Assembly (NCBI RefSeq): GCF_000971395.1
Contig: NZ_BBME01000011.1
Location: forward strand, 248,001-312,000
DNA from: Demequina iriomotensis
GTDB taxonomy: Bacteria; Actinomycetota; Actinomycetes; Actinomycetales; Demequinaceae
Length of the DNA: 64,000 nucleotides
Direction: 5' to 3'
Shown here: positions 47,152 through 60,428 of the stretch, piece after piece
Numbering within the stretch: position 1 is the stretch's first letter
How the letters are laid out: each line of letters starts with the position of its first letter
The notes under the pieces: model-generated
What the model saw: only the letters and a program-made list of their open reading frames with translations
Told to the model about the DNA's origin: nothing
Database searches by the model: none
Program-made: the position numbers and the translations under genes

Positions 47152-47191
47152 GACGAAGGCGCCTACCCCGGTCGGGGTGGGCGCCTTCGTC
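47152..47191. terminator. Terminator between sigA and the AGCS symporter gene
   Basis: A 19-bp stem (47152-47170 with 47173-47191, one mismatch) whose arms start GACGAAGGCGCC and end GGCGCCTTCGTC. It lies 15 bp past the sigA stop and 17 bp before the stop of the convergent gene, so it may serve both. Confidence 0.9.
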
Positions 47192-47208
47192 GTGTCCGGG
47201 GTGGGGAG

Positions 47209-48672
47209 CTAGCCGCCGGTGCCGGAGCGCGGAGGCAACCCCGTCACGGACTGCTCGTCCTCCCAGACCTCGACGCCCCGCGCTCCCGGCAGCCGGTCGC
47301 GGGTGAACACCGGGTCGCGGCCCTCGCGTCGCTGCACGCGGAAGTCCTTGAGCAGCGCGAAGGCGTGGCGGGACAGGGGCGCGATCGCGACGAGGTTGAT
47401 GATCGCCAGCACCCCGAGCAGCAGATCCGACAGGGACCACACCACGGACGCCGTCACGAGCCCGCCCACGAGCACGGCGCCGAGCACCAGGACCCGGTAG
47501 ACCCAGAGGGCTGCGGGGTGCTCGCTCATGAACTCGACGTTCGACTCGCCGTAGAAGTAGAGGCCGAGGATGGTGCTGAACGCAAGCATGAACACGATCA
47601 CTGACAACAGGATCCCGGCCCAGCCTCCCAGCGATCCGACGATCGCGTCGTGGGTGAGCGCGATCCCGGGCTCCGCGGACTCGAGGTCGGGTCGCGTCAC
47701 GAGGATGATGAAGGCGGTGATCGAGCACACGAAGAATGTGTCGAAGTAGACGCCGAGCGTCTGCACGAGGCCCTGCTTGACAGGGTGCGTCGTCGCCGCG
47801 CTGGCGGCGGCATTGGGGGCGGTGCCGAAGCCGGCCTCGTTCGAGAACATGCCGCGCTGGACCCCGGTGAGGATGACGGTGCCGATCGCGCCGCCGGCGA
47901 CGGCCTCACCCGTGACCGCGTCGTGCGCGATCGCCGCGAGCACGGGCCCGACGGCGTCGAGGTGCAGGACCACGATGACGACGCCGAGCGCGAGGTACAG
48001 GACCGCCATCGCCGGCACGAGCGTCTCCGTCACGAGCGCGATGCGGTGGGTCCCGCCGAGCACCACGGCGGCGGTCGCCACGGCGACGAACGTCGCGACC
48101 GCCGGTGCGACCCAGCCCGGCGCGCCACCGTCGAACGAGTTGGTGACGGTCTCGGCGATGGTGAACGACTGGAGCATGTTGACCGCGAGCGGCGCGGCCA
48201 CGATGAGCACGATCGCGAGGACGACGCCGAGCCACCGCCGGCCCAGGCCGCGTTGGATGTAGTACGCGGGGCCGCCCCGGAACCCGGCGGCGTCGCGATG
48301 CTTGTACAGCTGCGCGAGCGTGGCCTCGACGAAGCCGGTCGCGGAACCGAACAGCGCCATGAGCCACATCCATGCGACGGCGCCGGGCCCGCCGACCGCG
48401 ATCGCGGTGCCCACGCCCGCGATGTTGCCGATGCCCACGCGCGAGGCGGCGGACACGGTGAAGGCCTGGAAGGCGGAGAGCGATTGCGCGTGCCCGCGCG
48501 CATCCGTCGGGGTGCGGTCGCTCAGCCCCCGGAACATCTGCGGGAGCATGCGCACCTGCACCAGGCCGGAGCGGCCGGTGAAGTACAGGCCGAGCACCGC
48601 GACCAGCGGCAGGACCAGCCACGTCCACAGGCTGTCGCTTGCGGAGACCACCCAGCTCTCGAAGGCGCTCAT
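47209..48672 (-). CDS. Alanine/glycine:cation symporter (AGCS family)
   Basis: A 487-aa membrane transporter with about ten to eleven helices that couples small neutral amino-acid uptake to Na+ or H+. Family motifs are SAFQAFTVSAASRVGIGNIAGV (the signature region), GGPAYYIQRGL and MFSNEAGFGTAPNAAA. Length is normal. TAGCGT lies nine bases before the ATG, slightly further than in the leaderless set, with GGGAG between. Monocistronic. Confidence 0.92.
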   Translation of the reverse strand: MSAFESWVVSASDSLWTWLVLPLVAVLGLYFTGRSGLVQVRMLPQMFRGLSDRTPTDARGHAQSLSAFQAFTVSAASRVGIGNIAGVGTAIAVGGPGAVAWMWLMALFGSATGFVEATLAQLYKHRDAAGFRGGPAYYIQRGLGRRWLGVVLAIVLIVAAPLAVNMLQSFTIAETVTNSFDGGAPGWVAPAVATFVAVATAAVVLGGTHRIALVTETLVPAMAVLYLALGVVIVVLHLDAVGPVLAAIAHDAVTGEAVAGGAIGTVILTGVQRGMFSNEAGFGTAPNAAASAATTHPVKQGLVQTLGVYFDTFFVCSITAFIILVTRPDLESAEPGIALTHDAIVGSLGGWAGILLSVIVFMLAFSTILGLYFYGESNVEFMSEHPAALWVYRVLVLGAVLVGGLVTASVVWSLSDLLLGVLAIINLVAIAPLSRHAFALLKDFRVQRREGRDPVFTRDRLPGARGVEVWEDEQSVTGLPPRSGTGG

Positions 48673-48782
48673 AGGACTCCCACGCTAGGCGGTCACCCGC
48701 ATCGGCGCTGGTTCAGGGGTGAGGCATGCGCACGCGCACGCTAGCATCGTGCCGTCCCGCTGTTCTACCGAGGAGTTGCCCC

Positions 48783-49136
48783 GTGACCGCTCTGCGCTAC
48801 GCCCTGCTGGTGCTCCACTTCATCGGCCTGGCCGCGATCCTCGGGCCCGCGCTCGAGCAGCTCCGGGCGGACACGAAGCGCATCACCATCGCGATGCTGT
48901 GGGGTGCGCGCGCGCAGATCGTCACGGGCCTCGCGCTCGCGGGGCTCGCATTCGCGCGATCCGACGAGACGGGCTACGAGCCCGACCACGTGAAGATCGC
49001 CGTGAAGCTCGTCATCGCGCTCGCGATCGCCGGCATCGCTGAGTCGAGCCGCAAGCGCGAGAACCCGGTGGTCCAGTACTGGCTCGTGGGTGCGCTGACG
49101 GTGGTCAACATCGTCGTCGCCGTCGCGTGGCGCTGA
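48783..49136 (+). CDS. Small membrane protein, four helices
   Basis: A 117-aa integral membrane protein (RYALLVLHFIGLAAILGPAL, a central pair of helices and a final ALTVVNIVVAVAW), similar to small actinobacterial membrane proteins of unknown function. GTG at 48783 has GAGGAG upstream and TAGCAT about 30 bp further up. Its stop lies one base before the GTG of the acetyltransferase, so the two form an operon. Confidence 0.75.
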   Translation: MTALRYALLVLHFIGLAAILGPALEQLRADTKRITIAMLWGARAQIVTGLALAGLAFARSDETGYEPDHVKIAVKLVIALAIAGIAESSRKRENPVVQYWLVGALTVVNIVVAVAWR

Positions 49137-49137
49137 G

Positions 49138-49608
49138 GTGACCGAGGTCCGTCCCGCGACCTCGGAGGACGCAGCCGAGATCGTCCACCTCGGCGCGCTC
49201 ATGTACAAGGCGGTCGGGGCCAAGCCCACGCCCACCTGGGCCGTCGAGTCGACGCGCACGGTCCGCGACCGGATGGGGCAGGACCTGTTCGGGATGGTGA
49301 TCGACGCCCCGGAGGGCGGGCTGGCCGCGTGCGGCCTGGTCAACGTCGCGCGCAGGCTGGCGCGACCCGGCGCGCAGGCGCACGAGATGGGCTACATCCA
49401 ATGGGTGTCCACGGCGCCGCAGCACCAGCGCAAGGGCTACGCGCGCGCGATCATGGAGGCGCTGCTCGCCGAGACGGACCGACGGGGGATCGAGGTGGTC
49501 GAGCTGCACGCAAGCCCCGCGGGCCTGCATCTCTACCAGGACCTCGGATTCTTCATCAAGCACGACAACGTGGCGATGACCTCGCAGCGCCTGCGGCCGC
49601 GCCGGTAG
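49138..49608 (+). CDS. GNAT-family N-acetyltransferase
   Basis: A 156-aa acetyl-CoA-dependent acetyltransferase. Motif A is APQHQRKGYARAIMEALL (acetyl-CoA pyrophosphate loop Gln/Arg-x-x-Gly-x-Ala), and motif B ends HLYQDLGFF. It opens with VRPATSEDAAEIVHLGALMYKA. The substrate is unknown. Start GTG at 49138 is fixed by the two-base spacing from the preceding stop. The next gene is convergent. Confidence 0.88.
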   Translation: MTEVRPATSEDAAEIVHLGALMYKAVGAKPTPTWAVESTRTVRDRMGQDLFGMVIDAPEGGLAACGLVNVARRLARPGAQAHEMGYIQWVSTAPQHQRKGYARAIMEALLAETDRRGIEVVELHASPAGLHLYQDLGFFIKHDNVAMTSQRLRPRR

Positions 49609-49618
49609 CAGGACCTCG

Positions 49619-50482
49619 TCAGCCGTAATCCTCGACGCCGCGCTCGCGCGCACGTCGCGCCCGCACCACGCGCGCGACGGCCGCCGCGATGGTGGCGACC
49701 GCCGTGGTGAGGACCACGCAGGCCGCCGCCGCGAGCGCGGTCCACCCGACCAGCGCATCGGCCGGCTCGCCGTGGAGCCGTCCCTCGCCGATCCACGCGA
49801 GGCCCCACGCGAAGCCCGCCGTGGCGACCCAGCCGAGCGCGGGCGACGCCGACAGGTCGCGCACCATCGCGACGCCGAGGAAGCCGGTGCCCACGAGCAC
49901 GCCGAGCGCCGCGGGCATGCCCGCATCGGCCGGCGTGCCGAGCCACCACGCGCCGAGCGCGGTGACGTTCGCGACCGTGGCGACGGCCGCCCAGCCGAGG
50001 AAGAGGCCGACGGGCAGGTCGATCGTGGCCGCCTCGAGGAGACCTCTGGCGGGCCGGCGGACCAGCACCGCGGCCGCCCAGCCGAGGCACGCGACCAGCG
50101 CGGCGCATGCGCCGACAGAGGCCGCGAGCCATCCGTGCTGGATGGTGTAGACCCATACGAAGCTCATGACCATCGCGAGCAGCATGGGCAGGCTCGCGGC
50201 GCGGACCCGGCTGCTCGAGCCCGGCCGCGGCAGCGCCTGCGCGACGGCGAACACCGCCAGGCCGGCATAGATCGCGCCCCAGATCGCGAACGCGGGCGCG
50301 GCCGGCGCGATCAGCGTGGCGTCCGAGGCGAGCGCTCCGTCGACGGCCTCCTCGATCGGGGTGCCGCCGAAGGCGCCCGAGCCCCAGGCGCCGCCGAGGA
50401 TCGCGAGGATCGCGGACGCGGCCACCACCCCGCGCGCGACCAGGTCGCCAGGTGTGATCCGCCGCTGTGCCGTCACGGTCAT
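49619..50482 (-). CDS. TspO/MBR-related tryptophan-rich membrane protein
   Basis: A 287-aa protein with about eight hydrophobic helices. The motif APAAPAFAIWGAIYAGLAVF matches the Pro-x-x-x-Phe-x-Ile-Trp-x-x-Ile-Tyr element of TspO-like proteins and their longer bacterial relatives. These are linked to porphyrin or redox sensing, but the long form is uncharacterised. ATG at 50482 with GGGGGCA-like upstream sequence. It is divergent from parE with a 98-bp gap. Confidence 0.65.
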   Translation of the reverse strand: MTVTAQRRITPGDLVARGVVAASAILAILGGAWGSGAFGGTPIEEAVDGALASDATLIAPAAPAFAIWGAIYAGLAVFAVAQALPRPGSSSRVRAASLPMLLAMVMSFVWVYTIQHGWLAASVGACAALVACLGWAAAVLVRRPARGLLEAATIDLPVGLFLGWAAVATVANVTALGAWWLGTPADAGMPAALGVLVGTGFLGVAMVRDLSASPALGWVATAGFAWGLAWIGEGRLHGEPADALVGWTALAAAACVVLTTAVATIAAAVARVVRARRARERGVEDYG

Positions 50483-50580
50483 CGTGCCCCCTTCATGCCA
50501 GGCATAACGCTCCCACGTCCCGTCGTCATCCGCACGCTCATCGGAGAGGCGGCGCCGTGGTGTCGGCCGCCCCAACTAAG

Positions 50581-52682
<2,102 letters not shown>

Positions 52683-52686
<4 letters not shown>

Positions 52687-53132
52687 GCGGGCTGCCCGGA
52701 CGGGCCCCCGAGGTTCACGAGGGTGCGCCGGCGTGCCCCGTGCACCCGTACGGCTACCACCTCGAGCCGCGGGTCAACGCCGTCGGCACCCACCGCGTGT
52801 TCCGCGACGTCTCGCTGCTGGGCGTCCCGCAGCGGTGCGCGCTCCTCGAGGAGGAGCTCATGGAGGCCGAGCGTGAGCTCGACCTGCTGGACGAGCTGTG
52901 GGTGCGCGAGCGGGCGTCGACGGGGCGTCCGCTCACGATGGCCGCCGCGACCCTGTCGGGCGCCGTGCTCGTGATCGCCGCGCTGTCCGACGCGAGCGGG
53001 GCGACCGTCGCGGCCGTGGTGGGCGGGGGAGCGGCGCTGACGCTGCTCGGGTCTCGCGCCGAGGCGGTGCTGGTGCGGGCGCGGCTATGGCGCATCCGCG
53101 ACTGGCACCGTCGCGTCGGCGTGCCGCGCTAA
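52683..53132 (+). CDS. Small membrane protein translationally coupled to parE
   Basis: A 149-aa protein of unknown function. The first 85 residues are polar, with two cysteines lying apart and an acidic Leu-rich helix (RCALLEEELMEAERELDLLDELW) that looks like a coiled coil. Two hydrophobic helices follow (LSGAVLVIAALSDASGATVAAVV and neighbours), then a basic tail. Its ATG overlaps the parE stop by four bases and its stop overlaps the next gene by four. I do not recognise the family. Confidence 0.7.
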
Positions 53133-54427
53133 CGCACGGCGGCATCCTCGACGGACGCGGACAGGCCGTCTCCAGGGCGGCTCACGGGTGAATCGGGCAG
53201 CCGTGCGGGGATGCCGCGGGCGGCGGCCACGAGGGCCGTCAGCGCGGCGGCGTGGAGGATCAGCTGCACGGCCGGCGGCCCCGGCACGGGATGGGCCTGC
53301 GCGAGGGCCAGCACCACGACCCCGATGCCGGCGCCTGCCGCGGCGCGCCGTGACCGGGTCGCGAGGTACCAGGCCGCCGCCGCGAGCACGAACGCGGCCG
53401 TCGGCACCAGGACCGAGAGCCGGTAGTACGGGAACGTGAGCGGGTCCGTGACCAGTCGCGCCCACGCGGCGACCACCACGGCCACCGTGACGGCGTCCGA
53501 CCGCCGGCGCGTGGCGAACCACGCGGCGAGCCCGGCTCCCACGATGACGGCGGCCTGCGCGACGCGCGTGGTCCAGGTGACCGCTCCGTCGCCCGGGACC
53601 AGGAGCGTGAGCACCGTCGGCCTGCCCGTCGACCACGCGAAGTCGAGCATGTGGAAGCGATCGCTCAGCACGAACGGCGCCCACAGCGCCGCAGTGCCCA
53701 GCCCGCTCACCGCCGCTCCCACGGCGCGCCGAGGCCACGTCGGGAGGCACAGGAGGATGACCGGGGCCGCCAGCACGGCCCACGTCTCGAGCCCGCAGGC
53801 GAGCACGAGCGCCAGTGCCGCCGGCACGGTACGGGACCGCTGTGCGAACCCGCCGGCGACGAGCCAGAGCACCGGGACCCACACATAGGTCGGGTGCTGG
53901 AACGTCACAAGCGCCGCGAGCTGCCAGGCGGCCACGAGCCCCGCCGTGACGGCGAGCGCCGTGGCGAACAGCCACCGGGGCGGTCGCAGGCGCCCGGCCC
54001 AGCGCGTCGCGCCGTACAGGGCCGGCACGATCACCACGATCGCGGAGATCGCGAACCCCACGCCGGGCGCCGCGCCCACGACGTGGAGGACCCAGGCCAG
54101 CAGCGCGGCCCAGGCGAGCGCGAGCGGGCCCGTTTGCACCGCGGGGTCCGCATACGCATCGCCCGGGTGACCCTCGAGGATGGTCCGGCCCGCGTCGACG
54201 AACAGGAGCAGGTCGCCGTAGCCCTGGGACCCGCCTTCCCAGACGGTGGCGTCAGGCCAGCGCGTGTCCATCCCGCTGCTCGGCAGCACCGTCATGAGGA
54301 CGGCGAGGCCGATGCCCGAGGCGAGGAGCGCGCGCCACGACGGCGGGGCGTCGGGGACGTGTCGCAGCCAGCGCTGGACCGGCAGGGGCATGGCCGCGAG
54401 GAGGGACCTTGGCATGGTCGGGATCAT
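53129..54427 (-). CDS. Polytopic membrane protein, GT87/DUF2029-like
   Basis: A 432-aa membrane protein with about ten to twelve helices and, after helix 1, a periplasmic loop containing WEGGSQGYGDLLLFVDAGRTILEG. An acidic first loop with many helices resembles the GT-C mannosyltransferase families (GT87, DUF2029) that use polyprenyl-phosphate sugars. No motif proves this. ATG at 54427 (MIPTMPRSLL) was chosen; ATG at 54415 is possible. It converges with the parE-linked gene. Confidence 0.6.
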   Translation of the reverse strand: MIPTMPRSLLAAMPLPVQRWLRHVPDAPPSWRALLASGIGLAVLMTVLPSSGMDTRWPDATVWEGGSQGYGDLLLFVDAGRTILEGHPGDAYADPAVQTGPLALAWAALLAWVLHVVGAAPGVGFAISAIVVIVPALYGATRWAGRLRPPRWLFATALAVTAGLVAAWQLAALVTFQHPTYVWVPVLWLVAGGFAQRSRTVPAALALVLACGLETWAVLAAPVILLCLPTWPRRAVGAAVSGLGTAALWAPFVLSDRFHMLDFAWSTGRPTVLTLLVPGDGAVTWTTRVAQAAVIVGAGLAAWFATRRRSDAVTVAVVVAAWARLVTDPLTFPYYRLSVLVPTAAFVLAAAAWYLATRSRRAAAGAGIGVVVLALAQAHPVPGPPAVQLILHAAALTALVAAARGIPARLPDSPVSRPGDGLSASVEDAAVR

Positions 54428-54591
54428 GGCGGCAGCCGGCGCGCCGCGACGGCAGGGCACGCCGGGTGCGCCCGCTTTGCCGGGCCCGGGGCTTCGTCCG
54501 CGTGCCGTTGGCCCGCGCGCCCCGACGTTTGCCAGAATGAAGGCCCCGGAGAGCCAGGCGGCATCGCCGCGACATCGATACGAGGGGTGAC

Positions 54592-55878
54592 ATGGCGGAT
54601 TCAGACGCGCAGACCCGGGACCCCGAGCACTCGCTCGAACCCGTCGGCCTCATCGCGCAATCCGGGGCCATCCTGCGCATGGGCCGGATGATGCTCGCCG
54701 CCGGCACCGCGAGCTACCGGGTCAAGGAGGCCATGGGCGCGGTCGCGCACGCGCTCGGCGTGGACCGCCACACCGCCGCCGTGACGCTCACGGAGATCAC
54801 CGCGACCACGCACCGTGGCGCGATCTTCCGCACCGAGGTCACCGAGGTCCGCAAGTTCGGCGTGAACGCCGAGCGCATCAAGCTGCTCGACGACTTCCGC
54901 TCGGGCCTGCCCGAGTCGATCACGGTCGAGGAGGTCCACGAGGCGCTCGACCGCATCGAGAGCAGGCCCGCGCTCTACCCCGCGGCGGTCAACGCGCTCT
55001 CCGCGGGTGCGGCCTGCGCCGCCTTCGGCGTCCTCAACAACGCCCGACCGCTCGAGGTGCTCGCCGTGCTGGTCGCGGCGACCGCGGGACAGTTCCTGCG
55101 GCGCTCCCTCGCGCATCGTGGCTTCAACCCGTTCGGCACCACGATGGTGGCGGCGGCGCTCGCGTGCGGCCTCTACCTCGCCTCGGTCGCGCTCTACGGC
55201 GCCTTCGGCCTCGACGTCGACGTCCACGCCTCGGGCTACATCGCGTGCACGCTGTTCCTCCTGCCGGGCTTCCCGCTCATCACAGCCGCGCTCGACATGG
55301 CCAAGCTGGACTTCTCCGCCGGCATATCGCGCCTGGTGTTCGCCACGATGATGATCGTCGGAGCCGCGCTGTCGGTGTGGGGGATCACGCTGCTCGGAGC
55401 CCTCGACTCGAGTGCGCGCGAGCCCATCCCGCTCGACCCGCTCCCGCACTACGCGATGATGGCGGTCGCCAGCCTCGTGGGGGTGCTCGGCTTCGCCCTG
55501 ATGTTCAACTCGCCGTGGCGCATGGCGCTGTCCGCCGCGCTCATCGGCATGGTCTCGAACACCGCGCGGCTCTACCTGGCGGATCACGGCGTGATGATCC
55601 AGATGGCCACCGTGCTCGCGTGCGTGCTCGTGGGCGTGCTTGTCGCGGTGGCCGCGCCCCGCACGCCCTCGCCGATCATCACCCTCCAGGTGCCGGCGGT
55701 GCTCGTGATGATCCCCGGCGTGCTCGCGTTCCAGTCGGTGGTGCGCCTCAACGAGGGCGACTACACCGCGACCATCGGCGCGATCCTCCAGGTGGTGCTC
55801 ATCGTGCTGTCGATCATGGTGGGCCTGGTGGTGGCGAAGCTCTTCACGGACCGCCAGTGGGCGTTCGACAGGGGATGA
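54592..55878 (+). CDS. Threonine/serine exporter family protein (ThrE-type, fused domains)
   Basis: A 428-aa protein with both parts of the ThrE family: an N-terminal cytoplasmic DUF1212-type domain (IAQSGAILRMGRMMLAAGTASYRV, then TEVRKFGVNAERIKLL) and about ten helices covering the DUF1212 and DUF3815 membrane regions. In Corynebacterium ThrE exports threonine and serine; other substrates are possible. GAGGGGTG precedes the ATG. The next gene starts seven bases after its stop. Confidence 0.85.
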   Translation: MADSDAQTRDPEHSLEPVGLIAQSGAILRMGRMMLAAGTASYRVKEAMGAVAHALGVDRHTAAVTLTEITATTHRGAIFRTEVTEVRKFGVNAERIKLLDDFRSGLPESITVEEVHEALDRIESRPALYPAAVNALSAGAACAAFGVLNNARPLEVLAVLVAATAGQFLRRSLAHRGFNPFGTTMVAAALACGLYLASVALYGAFGLDVDVHASGYIACTLFLLPGFPLITAALDMAKLDFSAGISRLVFATMMIVGAALSVWGITLLGALDSSAREPIPLDPLPHYAMMAVASLVGVLGFALMFNSPWRMALSAALIGMVSNTARLYLADHGVMIQMATVLACVLVGVLVAVAAPRTPSPIITLQVPAVLVMIPGVLAFQSVVRLNEGDYTATIGAILQVVLIVLSIMVGLVVAKLFTDRQWAFDRG

Positions 55879-55885
55879 GGCGCGC

Positions 55886-56710
55886 ATGACCCACGTCATC
55901 GAGGTCACCCGGCGGATCGCGGTGCTCGACGCTCACCGGCTCACCGATCGCGCCGTGGCACGGCTGGCCGGTGCATCGTCCACCCTGGTCCTGCTCAGCA
56001 GCGACGCGCTCTTCGACGCGTCCGACCGGTTCCGCGCGGTCACGCCGCAGCTCGAGATCGTGGACGGCGGGCTGGTCCGCGGCGAGGTACGGGAGGCCAT
56101 CGTGCGCGCCGCGGACCTCGACTGCGTGCTCCTCGCGGTGCCGCCGCCACCACGACGGCGGAGGTTCCTCCATCTGGCGGTGAACGGGGCGATCGATGCC
56201 GCCGCGGCGGGGCACCCGACGGTCGCCGTGCTGGTGATGCGCGACATCGAGGTGCGCGGCGACGTCGCCGTGTTCTCGCGCTCGGGCGAGGCGTCCGGCT
56301 ACGGCCTGGCCTTCGCCCTCGAGATCGCGATGCGGCGCGGCGTCCATGTGGCGCGCATCCTGCCCAAGAAGGGGCTGTACGTGCGCCGCACCGCGGAGGT
56401 CGGGCATCGTGCCGACGTCGAGGCGGGGGAGTACGGCGTGAAGGTGCGTTACCGGCGGGTCTCGAGCCCGCTGGAGACGGTGCTGCGGGGGCAGTACACG
56501 CTCGCGGTGCATTCCGTGCTCGACGTGATCGGCCGACGCTCGACGCGCGCCGAGCCGGGGGCGCCGGCGCGGATCCAGAAGGACGCGAACGTCGACGCGG
56601 TGCTGTGGCTGCTGCGGTTCTTCCGGGGCGACGTGCTGCTCGTCGGCGACGGCGTGCGGCTGCGCGAGGGCGGCGAGGCGCGGGCCACGGTCGAGGAGCC
56701 GCTGCTCTAA
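55886..56710 (+). CDS. Unknown protein with a possible Usp/HUP-like core
   Basis: A 274-aa cytosolic protein I cannot name. Its middle has STLVLLSSDALFDASDRF, VLLAVPPPPRRRR and FSRSGEASGYGLAFALEIAMRRGV; the last resembles the loop-helix of universal stress proteins but without the ATP-binding Gly-x2-Gly-x9-Gly motif. A C-terminal helix (DAVLWLLRFFRGDVLLV) follows. It is coupled to the ThrE-type exporter (7-bp gap), so a role with that transporter is plausible but unproven. It ends before a G-rich intergenic tract. Confidence 0.55.
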   Translation: MTHVIEVTRRIAVLDAHRLTDRAVARLAGASSTLVLLSSDALFDASDRFRAVTPQLEIVDGGLVRGEVREAIVRAADLDCVLLAVPPPPRRRRFLHLAVNGAIDAAAAGHPTVAVLVMRDIEVRGDVAVFSRSGEASGYGLAFALEIAMRRGVHVARILPKKGLYVRRTAEVGHRADVEAGEYGVKVRYRRVSSPLETVLRGQYTLAVHSVLDVIGRRSTRAEPGAPARIQKDANVDAVLWLLRFFRGDVLLVGDGVRLREGGEARATVEEPLL

Positions 56711-56783
56711 GTCACGGCCCTGGAGCCGACCGCGAGCGGCCCATGCGGGATCCGGGTGGCGGCGTCCCGCAGGTCCGTGACTT
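56709..56783. repeat. Inverted repeat AAGTCACGG / CCGTGACTT around the gene end
   Basis: Perfect 9-bp arms at 56709-56717 and 56775-56783 enclose 57 bp, starting at the stop codon of the 274-aa gene. It is not terminator-like because of the long loop, but could form a larger fold. Confidence 0.5.
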
Positions 56784-56800
56784 GCGGCACCGGGGGCGAC

Positions 56801-56838
56801 GGGAGGGGGGGCGTCGGGAGGAGGGGCGATGGCGGGAG
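56801..56838 (+). other. G-rich tract, candidate G-quadruplex
   Basis: From 56791 to 56838 the plus strand has runs of five, three, seven, three, four and three G separated by one to five bases, in the convergent gap between the 274-aa gene and the GNAT gene. It meets the usual G3-loop pattern on the strand that would be 3' mRNA of the plus-strand unit. Confidence 0.5.
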
Positions 56839-56849
56839 CCGCGAGGCGC

Positions 56850-56880
56850 GCGACCCGCTGCGCTCAGCCCAGCGGGTCGC
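56850..56880 (-). terminator. Hairpin at the GNAT gene's stop codon
   Basis: GCGACCCGCTG (56850-56860) pairs perfectly with CAGCGGGTCGC (56870-56880) around a nine-base loop. It spans the stop at 56864, so it could terminate the parC-GNAT message. Confidence 0.55.
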
Positions 56881-57276
56881 CCGGCAGAAGCTCCCAGGAG
56901 CGCTCGTGGCGGCGATAGCCGAGCCCGGGGTAGTACCCGGCCGCGTCGGGCGCCGCCGAGAGCCGCACCTTGCAGTGGGGCCCCAGCTGCGCGCGCATGA
57001 TCCGCTGGAGCTCGAGCCCGATGCCCCGGCGCTGGTACGCCACGTCGACGCCCAGGTCCTGGAGGTAGCAGATGAGCTCGAGGTCCGTGAGTGCGCGGGC
57101 GAAGCCCACGAGCAGGTCCCCGTCCCATGCCGTCACCAGCAGGTTCGAGGCGGCGAGCGCGCGCTCGAACACCACCGGATCGTCGGTCGGGCGGCGGGCG
57201 CCCAGCGTCGACCGGTCGAGCGCGTCGATGTACTGCGCCGCCGTCACGACGGCGTCGGTGCGGTAGACGAGCCCGC

Positions 57277-57280
<4 letters not shown>
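56864..57280 (-). CDS. GNAT-family N-acetyltransferase coupled to parC
   Basis: A 138-aa acetyltransferase. Motif A is [18 protein letters not shown] (Arg-x-x-Gly-x-Gly loop), with [16 protein letters not shown] at the C-terminus. GTG at 57280 overlaps the parC stop (GTGA), so it is made from the parC message. Its substrate is unknown. Confidence 0.85.
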
Positions 57281-59712
<2,432 letters not shown>

Positions 59713-59861
59713 CAGTCACCTCGCAGAATTCTGGCGGTCAGGGTCCAGCCCGTATTGTCTCGCGTCCGTCGGACAGCGGCGCACAGGCACGCGGAGAGGG
59801 CCTCCGCATCGTCCTGAGGACGGGCGGAACGTCCACCCCCGAAGGTGAGACAATAGCGGCC

Positions 59862-60428
59862 ATGTCACAGACCCTCGACCAGGCCGTACGCATCGCGGGC
59901 TACTACCCGGCGCTCGCCACGTCCGTGCTCCGCTCGGCGATCGGGGCGGAGAAGGCGCGCGCGCACTTCGTCCACGCCGAGACCACGTTCGACGACCGCG
60001 AGGTCCGCCGCCACATGACGGTCCTGGTGATCACGGACACGCGCCTGCTGCGCGTCCACATGGACGATGGCGCGGGCCACGGCGCGGAGGGCGGCCACGA
60101 GGCCTCGGCGACGGTCGAGACCACGTCGCTGTCCGCGATCCGGAACACCGCGATGACGCACGTGGTCCACGAGCCCGAGCACTTCTCCGAGGGCGACCTC
60201 CCGAGCGAGCTGGTGCTCGCCGTGGGAGGCTCCGTGCACTCGCGGGTCGACCTCGAGCCGGCGAGCTGCGGCGACCAGAGCTGCGAGGCGGACCACGGCT
60301 ACACCGGGACGTTGACCTCGGACGACATCCTGGTCCGCGTCAGCCTCATCGCCGACGGCGAGGACTCCATCCGCGCGCTGCAGGACTTCGCGGGTGTGCT
60401 GCAGGGGGCGATCGGGGCCAGGGGGTGA
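59862..60428 (+). CDS. DUF5998 family protein
   Basis: A 188-aa actinobacterial protein. It has AGYYPALATSVLRSAIGAE at the N-terminus, then HMTVLVITDTRLLRVHMDDG and a Cys-x4-Cys pair (SCGDQSCEADHGYTG), resembling a PH-like fold with a small metal or disulfide loop. Function unknown. ATG at 59862 follows GACAAT by seven bases. Its stop overlaps the next start (GTGA). The 149-bp gap upstream carries the parC promoter and a reverse GGACGATGCG copy. Confidence 0.8.
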   Translation: MSQTLDQAVRIAGYYPALATSVLRSAIGAEKARAHFVHAETTFDDREVRRHMTVLVITDTRLLRVHMDDGAGHGAEGGHEASATVETTSLSAIRNTAMTHVVHEPEHFSEGDLPSELVLAVGGSVHSRVDLEPASCGDQSCEADHGYTGTLTSDDILVRVSLIADGEDSIRALQDFAGVLQGAIGARG

